DNA from: Methylobacterium pseudosasicola
GTDB lineage: Bacteria > Pseudomonadota > Alphaproteobacteria > Rhizobiales > Beijerinckiaceae
Assembly: GCF_900114535.1 (NCBI RefSeq)
Contig: NZ_FOTK01000019.1
Location: 59,837 to 123,836 of the forward strand
Direction of reading: 5' to 3'
DNA: 64,000 bases
This document shows, one piece after another, positions 49,517 through 58,183 of the stretch; the stretch's first letter is position 1, and every line of letters starts with the position of its first letter. The position numbers and the translations under genes were made by a program. Under the pieces are notes generated by a model that had not been told where the DNA came from, did no database searches, and saw only the letters and a list, made by a program, of their open reading frames with translations.

Positions 49517-50782
49517 TCACGCGGCGATGAACTCGTTCCACTTGCGCACCATGTAGGTGTTCTCGTCCATCACGGCGTTCCAGCAGGCGACCGCGCCCAT
49601 GCGCTGGTCGAAGGAGCCGCCATCGCGGGTGGCGCCGGCCTTCTCGATCAGGGTGCCGTCGGGGCCCAGGATGTCCTTCTCGGCGGGCTTGCCCTCCATC
49701 CAGAACGCCCATTCGTAGGGCTGCATGTGCGCCTTCGCGGTCTCCAGCACCGCGGAATAATAGCCCTGGCGGTTGAGATAGGCCCCGGCCCAGCCGGACA
49801 GGAACCAGTTGATGAACTCGTAGGCCGCGTCGAGCTTCCGGCCGGAGAGCGTCTTCGGGACGCCGAAGCCCTGGGCCCAGGCGCGGTAGCCCTCCTTGAG
49901 CGGCTGGTAGACGCACGGCACGCCCTGCGCGCGCACCTTGGTGACGGCGGGCGACCACATGGACTGGATCACCGTCTCGCCGGAGGCCATCAGGTTCACG
50001 GATTCGTTGAAGTCCTGCCAGAAGGCCCGGAACTGGCCGGCGCGCTTGGCCTCGATCAGCACCTTGATGGTGCGGTCGATCTCGGGCTTCGTCATGTTAC
50101 CCTTGTCGCCGTAGGTGTAGTCGCCGGTGGCCTCCACCACCATGGCAGCGTCCATGATGCCGATGGACGGGATGTTCAGGATCGACGCCTTGCCCTTGAA
50201 CTCGGGGTTGAGCAGATCCTTCCAGCTCTCCACCGGCCGCTTGATCAGGTCGGGCCGGATGCCCAGCGTGTCGGCGTTGTAGGTGGTCGGGATCAGGGTC
50301 AGCCACTCGGTCGGCGCGGAGGCGAAAGTCTTGGCGGTCTGGCCTTCGAGGTAGAACACTTTCCGGGGTGCCGTGCCCTGGTCGCCGATCCGCTTCCCGT
50401 TCACCTCGCCCTTGGTGAACACGCTGGTGATCTGATCGGCGAGCTTGATCCGCTTGGCGTCCAGGCCGCTCAGGTTGCCCGACGGAATGATCTTCTTGAG
50501 GCTGAAATACTCGGTGTCGACCAGATCGAACGAGTTCGGCTGGGTGACCACGCGCTTCGTCACCTCGTCGGTGACCACCGGAATGTATTCGAGAGTGATC
50601 CCGAGATCCTCCTTCACCTTCCGGGCGATGTCGGCGGACTGGCTCACCGCGGTGCCGAGGTAGCGCAGGGTCACGGGCTCGGCCGCGTGCACCGCCGGGA
50701 AGCCGGTGACCGGCGTGGTCGCCAGGGCCGCGGCCCCTTTCAGCAGCGTGCGCCGGCTCGGCTTCGAGAACAGGTCCATCAT
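49517..50782 (-). CDS. ABC transporter solute-binding protein, Tat-exported (PotD-like)
   Basis: 421 residues from ATG 50782. The N-terminus has a twin-arginine signal, SRRTLLKGAAALATTPVTGF, then AVHAAE. The mature domain is class II periplasmic binding (spermidine/putrescine/iron type): LRYLGTAVSQSADIARKVKE, DLVDTEYFSLKKIIPSGN, MASGETVIQSMWSPAVTKVR. Tat export means it folds in the cytoplasm, unusual for this family. Ligand not known; the neighbour hydantoinase suggests a cyclic ureide or related amide. Confidence 0.88.
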   Translation of the reverse strand: MMDLFSKPSRRTLLKGAAALATTPVTGFPAVHAAEPVTLRYLGTAVSQSADIARKVKEDLGITLEYIPVVTDEVTKRVVTQPNSFDLVDTEYFSLKKIIPSGNLSGLDAKRIKLADQITSVFTKGEVNGKRIGDQGTAPRKVFYLEGQTAKTFASAPTEWLTLIPTTYNADTLGIRPDLIKRPVESWKDLLNPEFKGKASILNIPSIGIMDAAMVVEATGDYTYGDKGNMTKPEIDRTIKVLIEAKRAGQFRAFWQDFNESVNLMASGETVIQSMWSPAVTKVRAQGVPCVYQPLKEGYRAWAQGFGVPKTLSGRKLDAAYEFINWFLSGWAGAYLNRQGYYSAVLETAKAHMQPYEWAFWMEGKPAEKDILGPDGTLIEKAGATRDGGSFDQRMGAVACWNAVMDENTYMVRKWNEFIAA

Positions 50783-50795
50783 CGTCTCCAACTGT

Positions 50796-51803
50796 CTACG
50801 CGTCGAGGCGGTGGGCGGCCGCCGCGTCCCAGCCGACCGGGATCGTGTCGCCCAACCGGAGCGGGCGGGCCGCGAAGGCGGAATCGCTGAGCACGGCGGT
50901 GAGCGCGGCCGGGCTCTCGGCCAGGGCTTCGGGCGGCCGCTCCAGCCCGTCGGCGTCGAGGCCGACATGGACGCTGGTGCCCTGGTACTCCACCGCGACC
51001 ACCCGGGCCGCGAGCGCGCCGGGGCCGGCCTCATCGCCGAGCCGCATCCGGTCGGCCCGCACGGCGATCATCCCGTCGGGCAGGCGGATCACGTTGTGGC
51101 CGCCGATGAACCGCGCCACGAAGGCGGTGGCCGGCCGCTCGAACACGGTGCGCGGGTCGGCGGCCTGCTCGATCCGGCCGGCATTCATCACCACCACGAG
51201 GTCGGAGAGCGCCATCGCCTCCTCCTGGCTGTGGGTGACGTGGATGAAGGTGAGCCCGAGCTCGGTCTGGATCCGCTTCAGCTCGACGCGCATCCGCACC
51301 CGCAGGAACGGGTCGAGCGCCGAGAGCGGCTCGTCCAGCAGCAGCACCTTCGGGCCGGTGACGAGGGCCCGGGCGAGCGCCACCCGCTGCTGCTGCCCGC
51401 CCGAGAGCTGGGCCGGCAGGCGCCCGGCCAGGTGGCCCATCTGCACGAGGTCGAGCATCGCCATGGCCTTGGACCGGCGCTCGGCCTTACCGACGCCGCG
51501 CATCCGCAGGCTGAAGGCGACGTTGTCCCGCGCGTCGAGATGGGGGAACAGGGCGTAGCTCTGGAACATCATGGCGGTGCCGCGCTCGGCGGGTGTCGCG
51601 TCGCCCACCGCCTTCGGGCCGATCACCACGTCGCCGGCGCTGGCGCGCTCGTGGCCGCCGATCATCCGCAGCGTCGTGGTCTTGCCGCAGCCGGAGGGCC
51701 CGAGCAGGCAGCAATAGGCCCCGGACGGCACCTTCAGGTCGATGGCATCGACCGCGGTCGCCGCGCCGTAGCGCTTGGTCAGGCCGATCAGCTCGACATT
51801 CAT
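50796..51803 (-). CDS. ABC transporter ATP-binding protein (PotA-like)
   Basis: 335 residues. Walker A GPSGCGKTT at residues 35-43, Q-loop MMFQSYALFPHLD, signature LSGGQQQR at 133-140, Walker B VLLLDEP with Asp157/Glu158, and HVTHSQEEAMALSD. The C-terminal TOBE domain has GMIAVRADRMRLGDEA. 13 bases ahead of the binding-protein gene. Confidence 0.93.
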   Translation of the reverse strand: MNVELIGLTKRYGAATAVDAIDLKVPSGAYCCLLGPSGCGKTTTLRMIGGHERASAGDVVIGPKAVGDATPAERGTAMMFQSYALFPHLDARDNVAFSLRMRGVGKAERRSKAMAMLDLVQMGHLAGRLPAQLSGGQQQRVALARALVTGPKVLLLDEPLSALDPFLRVRMRVELKRIQTELGLTFIHVTHSQEEAMALSDLVVVMNAGRIEQAADPRTVFERPATAFVARFIGGHNVIRLPDGMIAVRADRMRLGDEAGPGALAARVVAVEYQGTSVHVGLDADGLERPPEALAESPAALTAVLSDSAFAARPLRLGDTIPVGWDAAAAHRLDA

Positions 51804-51849
51804 GCGAGGCTCCCCCGTCGCCGGGGAGCAAGGGCCGGGCCAGGGGGCG

Positions 51850-53277
51850 TCATGCGCCCTGCCGCTCCGCCGGATCGACCGCCCGGTCGAGCACCCGGCC
51901 GCGGCCCGGCTCGGACAGGACCTTGCCGTCCTCGGCGATCACCTGCCCGCCCGCGATGGTCATCACCGGCCAGCCGGTGACCGCAAACCCCTCCCAGGGG
52001 GTGTAGTCGGAGCCGTGGTGCAGGATTTCCTGGCGGATGGTCTCGCGCTTGTTCGGGTCCCACAGGGTCAGATCGGCGTCGAAGCCCGGGGCGATCGAGC
52101 CTTTGCGCGGATACAGGCCGTAGAGCTTCGCGTGGTTCGTCGCGGTGAGCGCGGCGAACTGGTTGAGGCTGATCCGTCCCTTCGAAACGCCTTCGGAGAA
52201 GAACACCGGCAGCCGTGTCTCGACCCCCGGGATGCCGTTCGGAATCCAGCGGAACGAGGATTTGCCGCGCGGGTTCAGCTTGCCCTGCGGGTCGTCGTAG
52301 CGGAACGGCGAGTGGTCCGAGGAGACCACGTCGAAGATGCCCCGCCGGATGCCGGACCAGACCGCCTCCTGGCTGGCCTCGTCCCGGGGCGGCGGCGAGC
52401 AGACGTATTTCGCCCCGGCCATCGGATCGTCGAGGCCGAGCCCCTTCATGTGCTCGGCTGTCAGGGTCAGGTATTGCGGGCAGGTCTCGGCGCGGATCTT
52501 CAGGCCGCGCGCCTGCGCCCAGGCGATCTGCTCGGTGGCCTCGCGGCCGGAGACGTGGACGATGACGATCGGCAGGTCAATCAGCTCGGCATGGCTGATC
52601 GCCCGGTGCGCGGCCTCGCGCTCGACCACCTCGGGCCGGGACAAGGCGTGGCCGTAGGGCTTGGTCTCGCCGGCCCGCTCCAGGCGGTCGCTGAGATAGC
52701 GGATCGCGTCGTAGCCCTCGGCGTGGACCATCACCCGGGCGCCCTGCCGCCGGGCGACGTGGAACACGTCGAGCAGCTGGCGGTCGTTCAGCACCAGGTC
52801 GTCGTAGGTCATGAACACCTTGAACGAGGTGTAGCCGTCGGTGACCAGGGCCGGCAGCTCCTGGCCGAGCACCGCCTCACTCGGGTCCGCGATGATCATG
52901 TGGATCGCCACGTCGACGTGGCACTGGCCCTCGGCCTTGGCGCGGTAGGCATCGACCGCGCCGCGGAGCGACCCGCCCCGGGGCTGGACCGCGAACGGCA
53001 TCACGCAGGTGTTGCCGCCGGCCGCCGCCGCCTGGGTGGCGCTGGCGAAATCGTCGGCCATGACAATGCCGGGGCCGGGATCCTGGGCGATGTGGACATG
53101 GCTGTCGATGCCGCCCGGCAGGACCAGCAGCCCGGAGGCGTCGATCACCCGGGCGGCGTCGGCGATGCCCTCGGCCACAGCCACGATCCGCCCGCCGCGC
53201 ACGCCGACATCCGCCCGCACCGTGTCGCTCGCCGTGACCACCGTGCCGCCGCGGATCGCCAGGTCGAATTCGGGCAT
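51850..53277 (-). CDS. hydA: D-hydantoinase/dihydropyrimidinase
   Basis: 475 residues from ATG 53277; the frame continues to 53370 without homology. Binuclear-metal amidohydrolase: His60/His62 (DSHVH), carboxylated-Lys candidate Lys153 (SFKVFMTYDD), His185, His241 and Asp321 (SSDHSPF). Opens dihydropyrimidine or 5-substituted hydantoin rings to N-carbamoyl amino acids. First gene of a minus-strand run with the ABC transporter; 46 bases separate it from the ATPase gene. Confidence 0.9.
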   Translation of the reverse strand: MPEFDLAIRGGTVVTASDTVRADVGVRGGRIVAVAEGIADAARVIDASGLLVLPGGIDSHVHIAQDPGPGIVMADDFASATQAAAAGGNTCVMPFAVQPRGGSLRGAVDAYRAKAEGQCHVDVAIHMIIADPSEAVLGQELPALVTDGYTSFKVFMTYDDLVLNDRQLLDVFHVARRQGARVMVHAEGYDAIRYLSDRLERAGETKPYGHALSRPEVVEREAAHRAISHAELIDLPIVIVHVSGREATEQIAWAQARGLKIRAETCPQYLTLTAEHMKGLGLDDPMAGAKYVCSPPPRDEASQEAVWSGIRRGIFDVVSSDHSPFRYDDPQGKLNPRGKSSFRWIPNGIPGVETRLPVFFSEGVSKGRISLNQFAALTATNHAKLYGLYPRKGSIAPGFDADLTLWDPNKRETIRQEILHHGSDYTPWEGFAVTGWPVMTIAGGQVIAEDGKVLSEPGRGRVLDRAVDPAERQGA

Positions 53278-53398
53278 GACGCTCAACTCCTCCGCGCCCG
53301 CAGGCGCCTGTCGGGACGGGCGGATGCATCGTCCGCGCCGATTCGGACGACGCGAGGAGGGCACAGCCATCCGGCGGGGTCCAGAGTGCGCAAATCAT

Positions 53399-53503
53399 GG
53401 GTTCCCAAAGGGCGTGCCCTTTGGCGGGGTTCAGGGGTGGAGCCCTTGAGGCGCCCAGGGCTCTGCCCTGGACCCGCGAAAGGTCACGGACCTTTCGAAA
53501 CCG
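53399..53503. repeat. Dispersed repeats, modules B and A, inverted
   Basis: On the minus strand this is module A then module B: GGTTTCGAAAGGTCC..., then GCAGAGCCCTGGG-like, then the B module with CAAAGGGCACGCCCTTTGG. The GlxA-type gene ends within it: its last codons and stop (53484) are repeat DNA. Confidence 0.75.
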
Positions 53504-54488
53504 GGACTTTGGCGTGAAGGCTGGAAGGGGCGGCCGCGTGGAAGAGGCGCCAGACGCGCCGCATGTGCCGGGCCGAGCCGAAGCCCGCGCGGTCGGCGAC
53601 CTGCTCCAGGGCGAGGTCGGTCTGGGTGATCAGGTCCCGGGCCAGCGCGATCCGGGCGCGGTTGACCGCGTCGGTCACCGTCATCCCGGCATGGACCCGG
53701 AACAGCCGGGCGAGGTTGCGCGGGCTCGCCCCGGCGAGGCGGCCGAGGATCTCGGGGGACCAGGCGCGCGCCGGCTCGGCCGCGATCGCGTCCTGGGCGC
53801 GATGCACCACCGGATGCAGGTGGCTGCGGCCTTCGAGCCAGGGCGAGAGCTGCGGGTCGTCGGGGCCGCGGCGCATGTAGACCACCAGGGTCCGGGCCGC
53901 TGCCAAAGCCGCGGCCGGGCCGGCCCATTCGGCGACGAGATGGAGCATCAGGTCGACGCCCGCGGTCACCCCGGCGCTGCTGAACCGGTCCCGGTCCTGC
54001 ACGAACAGCCGGTTCTCCAGCACCCGCGCCCGGGGCGCCAGGGCGGCGAGCCGGGCGCAGCTGGCGTGATGGGTGGTGCAGGCATAGCCATCGAACAGGC
54101 CGGCCCGGGCCGCCAGCAGCGTGCCCTCGCAGACCGTGACCAGGGTGTGCCCCGGCCGGACCGCGCCGCGCAGCCAATCGACGATCCGCGCTTCGACCGC
54201 CGTGTCGTCCGGGTCCGGCTCGTAGCCGAGCACCTGGGACGACGAGCCGGGCAGAAGCACCACGGTGCCCGGCGCGATCGAATCCGGCAGTAGCTCGGTG
54301 CCGCCGAGATCCAGCCCGATCGAGCAGCGGGTGCGCGGGGCCGGCGCCACGTAGCGCACCGCGAAGGCGACCCGCTCCTGGGCCGCCCCGGCGATGCGCA
54401 GGACCTCCATAGGCCCCGCGAGGTCGAGCAGCAGGGTGCGCGGCGGCAGGACCACCAGGACCGGGATGCGCCGCGCCGCCTCGCTCAT
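53484..54488 (-). CDS. GlxA-family transcriptional regulator (DJ-1/PfpI + AraC)
   Basis: 334 residues. N-terminal DJ-1/PfpI domain (about 1-190): VLVVLPPRTLLLDLAGPMEV, TLVTVCEGTLLAARAGLFDG and YACTTHH. C-terminal AraC HTH (about 225-325): EILGRLAGASPRNLARLFRV, TVTDAVNRARIALARDLITQ, ALEQVADRAGFGSARHMRRV. The C-terminal VPVSKGP is repeat-derived. The cysteine hydrolase overlaps its start by four bases, so they form one transcript; the regulator likely controls the neighbouring amide-hydrolysis genes. Confidence 0.88.
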   Translation of the reverse strand: MSEAARRIPVLVVLPPRTLLLDLAGPMEVLRIAGAAQERVAFAVRYVAPAPRTRCSIGLDLGGTELLPDSIAPGTVVLLPGSSSQVLGYEPDPDDTAVEARIVDWLRGAVRPGHTLVTVCEGTLLAARAGLFDGYACTTHHASCARLAALAPRARVLENRLFVQDRDRFSSAGVTAGVDLMLHLVAEWAGPAAALAAARTLVVYMRRGPDDPQLSPWLEGRSHLHPVVHRAQDAIAAEPARAWSPEILGRLAGASPRNLARLFRVHAGMTVTDAVNRARIALARDLITQTDLALEQVADRAGFGSARHMRRVWRLFHAAAPSSLHAKVPVSKGP

Positions 54489-55045
54489 GCGGCGACCGGC
54501 AGGTCCCGGCCGGCCAGCGCCTGCTCCACCGTGGCGATGCGGGCGAAGCGGTCCACCAGCACCAGCTCGGTGCGGACCTTGATGTCGTCCGCCTCGAACC
54601 GGCGGCCGTCAGGGTGGGTCATCGCGAAGGTCAGCGTCGCCTCGGTGACGTAATCCACCTGCCAGCCGCTGTCGGAGGCGTGGCGGGTGGTGGTCTCGCA
54701 GCACTGCTCGGTCCGGATCCCGGACACGATCAGCCGGCGGATGCCGTGCTGCGTCAGCCAGCCAGACAGCCCAGTATCGACCAGCGCGCTGTGCTTGCGC
54801 TTGTGGAACACGGCATTCGGCGCGATCACGATGGGCTCCAGGGTCCGGACATGGCCGGACTCCACCGAGAACGGACCCGTGTCGGCGACGTGGAACACCT
54901 GCAGCACCGGGATCTTGCGCGCGACGGCGCCGTCGATGAGCGCCTGAAGGCGGTCGGTAAAGAGCGGCACATCGGCCTCGCTCCAGAACGGCCGGTGACG
55001 GAAGGATTCCTGGACATCGATGACCAGCAGCGCAACATCGGACAT
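54485..55045 (-). CDS. Isochorismatase-like cysteine hydrolase
   Basis: 186 residues from ATG 55045. Isochorismatase fold: ALLVIDVQESFRHRPFWSEA with the catalytic Asp, HKRKHSALVDTGLSGWLTQH with Lys, and IVSGIRTEQCCETTTRHASD with the nucleophilic Cys. The family includes nicotinamidases and N-carbamoylsarcosine amidases. Next to a hydantoinase, an N-carbamoyl amidase role is attractive but inferred. Confidence 0.85.
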   Translation of the reverse strand: MSDVALLVIDVQESFRHRPFWSEADVPLFTDRLQALIDGAVARKIPVLQVFHVADTGPFSVESGHVRTLEPIVIAPNAVFHKRKHSALVDTGLSGWLTQHGIRRLIVSGIRTEQCCETTTRHASDSGWQVDYVTEATLTFAMTHPDGRRFEADDIKVRTELVLVDRFARIATVEQALAGRDLPVAA

Positions 55046-55167
55046 TTCATGTCTCCCGCTTGGTGAAGCGAGCAGCAGGATCGCGCTCTCGCCAGATGCG
55101 CGAAAGAAACCGCGCAGCCAACCAGCGGACATTTTCGGCCATTCAGCCGACGACACGAGGGTACGGC

Positions 55168-55878
55168 ATGGGTGACCCCAAAAAAATCTTCGTGCTGACC
55201 GGGGCGGGCGTGTCGGCCGAGAGCGGGCTCGGCACGTTCCGCGACCGCGGCGGGATTTGGGCCCGGTTCGACCCGATGCGGCTCGCCACCCCGGAAGCCT
55301 ACGCCGCCGATCCCGACACGGTGCTCGATTTCTACGACCATCGCCGCCGCGGCGTGGTCGCGGCCGAGCCCAACGCGGCGCATGTCGCCCTGGTCCGGGC
55401 CGAGACGCGGCTCGCTGCGCGGGGCGGGCACCTGTTCCTGTGCACGCAGAACGTCGATGACCTGCACGAGCGGGCGGGCTCCCGCACGGTGGTCCATATG
55501 CACGGCGAGCTGCTCAAGGCCCGCTGCACCGCCTGCGGGGCGGTCACGCCCTGGCGCGACGACCTGAACCGGACCTCTGCCTGCCCGGCCTGCGGCACCG
55601 TCGGCCGGATGCGGCCAGACGTGGTCTGGTTCGGCGAGATGCCGATGCAGCTCGACACGATCGAGGATGCGCTCGCCGCCGCCGACCTGTTCGTGGCGGT
55701 GGGAACCTCGGGGGCGGTCTATCCGGCGGCCGGCTATGTCCGGCAGGCTCGGGCCCTCAACATTCCCACCTGCGAGATCAACCTGGAGCCTTCGGACAAC
55801 GCCGAGGCCTTCGACGACGCCCGCTACGGGCCGGCCAGCACGGCGCTGCCGCGGTTTCTCGCCGATCTCGGACTCTAA
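55168..55878 (+). CDS. cobB: NAD-dependent protein deacylase (sirtuin)
   Basis: 236 residues from ATG 55168. Motifs: TGAGVSAESGLGTFRD, CTQNVDDLHERAGS, HMHGELLKARC, and two zinc-binding CxxC pairs (CTACG; CPACG). Tyr56/Arg59 (FYDHRRRG) match the Tyr-x2-Arg motif of class III sirtuins, which remove succinyl/malonyl as well as acetyl groups. Divergent from the cysteine hydrolase. Confidence 0.93.
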   Translation: MGDPKKIFVLTGAGVSAESGLGTFRDRGGIWARFDPMRLATPEAYAADPDTVLDFYDHRRRGVVAAEPNAAHVALVRAETRLAARGGHLFLCTQNVDDLHERAGSRTVVHMHGELLKARCTACGAVTPWRDDLNRTSACPACGTVGRMRPDVVWFGEMPMQLDTIEDALAAADLFVAVGTSGAVYPAAGYVRQARALNIPTCEINLEPSDNAEAFDDARYGPASTALPRFLADLGL

Positions 55879-56097
55879 ACCGCCAGGCAGCCGCAAGACG
55901 TTGAAAGGGTAAACGATTTCGATTCGGGAGCCCGTCCCCCGGGACAGGACCAGAATCTTAAATGACGCGAATCACATCCGCGCGAGCTGTCAAGAACTGT
56001 TCGGGGCGTTGCCCACCGGTTACAACGGTCAAGCTCGGGTTCGGCGTCGCGGCCCGCCCGAGCGTTCGTTGAAGCCACAAGGGGAAGATAAACACCC

Positions 56098-56322
56098 ATG
56101 CAGCACTTCACCGTAACCGACCGCGAGCGTGACACCGTCCTGGCGGCTTTGCGCTATTACCAGTTCTACCGGATGCAGGGTCATCCGTTCGACCCACGCC
56201 AGGACCACCTGATCGACACCATCGCGGGCCGGGCCGGGGAGGCCCTGGATCTCGCCGAGATCGACGACCTCTGCGCCGGCCTGAACGGCAACCCCCACGC
56301 CCTCGCCGCCGCGGCCGCCTGA
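56098..56322 (+). CDS. Small hypothetical protein
   Basis: 74 residues, MQHFTVTDRERDTVLAALRY through YQFYRMQGHPFDPRQDHLID and an Ala-rich end. AAGGGGAAG lies upstream at good distance. Probably helical; no family is recognised. Confidence 0.65.
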   Translation: MQHFTVTDRERDTVLAALRYYQFYRMQGHPFDPRQDHLIDTIAGRAGEALDLAEIDDLCAGLNGNPHALAAAAA

Positions 56323-56475
56323 GGCCGTAGCGCGGGGCGGCTTCCGACCGCCCCGACTTCCCCCGGCCGCCGAGCCGCCGGGGCCGGGGATCGACCCCTC
56401 CGAGATGAGCGAAGCCGCCGCCGGAGCCGGGCGATCCCCGATCGAACTTGGATGCTCACATCTCAGAGTGAGGGG

Positions 56476-56787
56476 CGGGTCCGCTCTCCCGTGCGGGCTA
56501 GGATGTTTCACACATCGTCTTCCGGGAGGCGCGACGTGCCCCCTGTCCCGCATGGGCTAGCGGATTCACAGATCGAGATTGCTCTGTCGCAAGCCTCTGA
56601 AACACGACGCATTTCCCCTCCCCCTTGCGGGGAGGGGTCAGGGGTGGGGGTGGTGCAGGATCACGCGTCCTGGTGCCGTCTGCACCACCCCCACCTCCAA
56701 CTCCTCCCCGCAAGGGGGAGGAGAGCGCGTCGCGCCTTCCACCAGCCGATGTGTGAACATCGTAGCCCGCATGGGAGAGCGGACCCG
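56476..56787. repeat. Palindromic intergenic element (CCGCTCTCCCGTGCGGG type), interrupted
   Basis: Arms 56476-56497 and 56766-56787 are 22-base reverse complements with one mismatch. A MITE-like element is inserted within the right arm. Immediately after the left arm, CTAGGATGTTTCACACATCG (56498-56517) resembles a MITE terminus, perhaps a remnant of another insertion. Confidence 0.7.
56557..56765. mobile_element. MITE-like element, copy 2 (10-bp target duplication)
   Basis: 209 bp, starting CTAGCGGATTCACAGATCG and ending with the reverse complement of CTACGATGTTCACACATCGG. It is flanked by the direct repeat CCCGCATGGG at 56547-56556 and 56766-56775. Its sequence is near-identical to 20209-20418, but the duplication is different, so the two insertions are independent. 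No open frame is credible. Confidence 0.82.
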
Positions 56788-56923
56788 CGATCCATCCCGT
56801 CGCCCGCGCGGTATCCGCACCGTATTCACCCCCATCCCCCCGAAAGGCCGATTCCGCTAGCTCCGAAAGCATGCCCTAACGGATCCGCGGCGGCCCTCCG
56901 GCCGGGGAGATCCGGGAACGTCG

Positions 56924-57700
56924 ATGGCGCGGACGGGTTCGGGGCGGCTTCGTGTGCTGGGTCTGGTCGGCGCGCTGAGCCTCGGCTCGGGGCCGGCTTT
57001 GCCGGCGCCCGAGAGCGTTGCCACCGCGCTGGTCGTCTCCGTCGACGTGTCACAATCCGTCGACGACGCTCGCTTCCGCCTGCAGATGGAGGGGATCGCC
57101 GAGGCGCTGGAGGATCCGGCCGTGGTCGGCGCGATCACCGGCAATCCGGGCGGCATCCTGTTCGCGATGGTCACCTGGGCTGACAAGGCCGACCTCGCCT
57201 TAGGCTGGCGGCGGATCGCCAGTCGGGCCGATGCCGCGGCCACCGCCGCCCTGGTGCGGGCCACGCCCCGGCAGGCCGGGGAGTTCACCTGCCTCGGCCA
57301 GATGTTCCGGACGGTCACGGCCCGGGTGCTGCCGGCCCTGCCGGTCCCAGCCGAGCGCGTGGTGATTGACGTCTCCGGCGACGGGATCGACAATTGCACC
57401 GATGCGGACACCCTGGCGGACGAGCACGCCGCGCTGCTTGCCACCGGCGCGACCATCAACGGCCTGCCGATTCTGGTGCCGGGGGAGAACGACGTGGTCG
57501 GCGCCGGCGCCTACCGGGCTCCCGGCTACGGCCTGCGCCCGACGCCGCTGCCGCAGGACCGGACCACCCTGGAGGAATGGTACCGCGCCCACGTCCTCGG
57601 CGGCCCGGGCGCGTTCCTGCTGGCAGCCGCCGGCTACGGCGATTTCTCCCGGGCGCTGCGCCGGAAATTCGTGATCGAGATCAGCGCTTTGGGGCGGTAG
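56924..57700 (+). CDS. DUF1194 (vWA-like) secreted protein
   Basis: 258 residues with a signal-like N-terminus (LRVLGLVGALSLGSGPALPA). The DUF1194 core begins ALVVSVDVSQSVDDARFRLQ, a D-x-S-x-S metal-ion-dependent adhesion-like motif, and contains GQMFRTVTARVLPALP, VVIDVSGDGIDNCTDADTLA and DEWYRAHV-like EEWYRAHVLGGPGAFLLAAA. Function unknown; presumably periplasmic. Confidence 0.88.
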   Translation: MARTGSGRLRVLGLVGALSLGSGPALPAPESVATALVVSVDVSQSVDDARFRLQMEGIAEALEDPAVVGAITGNPGGILFAMVTWADKADLALGWRRIASRADAAATAALVRATPRQAGEFTCLGQMFRTVTARVLPALPVPAERVVIDVSGDGIDNCTDADTLADEHAALLATGATINGLPILVPGENDVVGAGAYRAPGYGLRPTPLPQDRTTLEEWYRAHVLGGPGAFLLAAAGYGDFSRALRRKFVIEISALGR

Positions 57701-57712
57701 CCCGGCGACGCC

Positions 57713-58111
57713 TCAGGGCGCCTTCTTCAGCTGGCTCTCGGCCCGGGCCACGCCGGCCTCGCAAGCCGCAGCGTCACCCTTGGAATCGGCGGTGCGCGCC
57801 TCGTCGAGGGCGACCTTGGCCTGCTGGGCGGCGTCGGCACCCTCGCCGGCCTGGGCCGACTTCTCCGGTGGCGCCTGGGGGGATTCGTTCGCGCGCTGGC
57901 CCTCGGTGCCGGTCATGCCCTCGCCGCCGCGCTTGGCGGCGTTGCCCTGGCCGCTGGTCGAGGCCGAGATCGACGCGGTCGATTCCGACGTGACGCGCTT
58001 CGACACGGCGTCGATCTTGTCGGAGCAGGGGGAGGCGAGGGCAGGGGCCGCCATCAGGACCAGGGCCAGGGGCACCGTGATGGAAACCGTGAAGGCGGCG
58101 GGACGCATCAT
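57713..58111 (-). CDS. Hypothetical exported protein
   Basis: 132 residues. Signal peptide FTVSITVPLALVLMAAPALA, then CSDKIDAVSKRVTSESTASI and a Gln/Ala/Glu-rich helical tail with VALDEARTADSKGDAAACEA. Two Cys may pair. No family recognised; convergent with the DUF1194 gene. Confidence 0.65.
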   Translation of the reverse strand: MMRPAAFTVSITVPLALVLMAAPALASPCSDKIDAVSKRVTSESTASISASTSGQGNAAKRGGEGMTGTEGQRANESPQAPPEKSAQAGEGADAAQQAKVALDEARTADSKGDAAACEAGVARAESQLKKAP

Positions 58112-58183
58112 CGTGTCGAACTCTCATGTGGGGGGCCGGGGATCAGGTCCCCGGTCCCCCAACGCGCCGCGAGGGATCGCGGT

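Larger units (their letters stand above)
56323..56923. other. Repeat-filled spacer upstream of the DUF1194 gene
   Basis: 601 bases without a gene. Contains the palindromic element 56476-56787 (22-base arms, one mismatch) split by the second MITE-like insertion (56557-56765). From 56788 to 56923 nothing is recognised beyond the probable promoter of the next gene. Confidence 0.65.
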
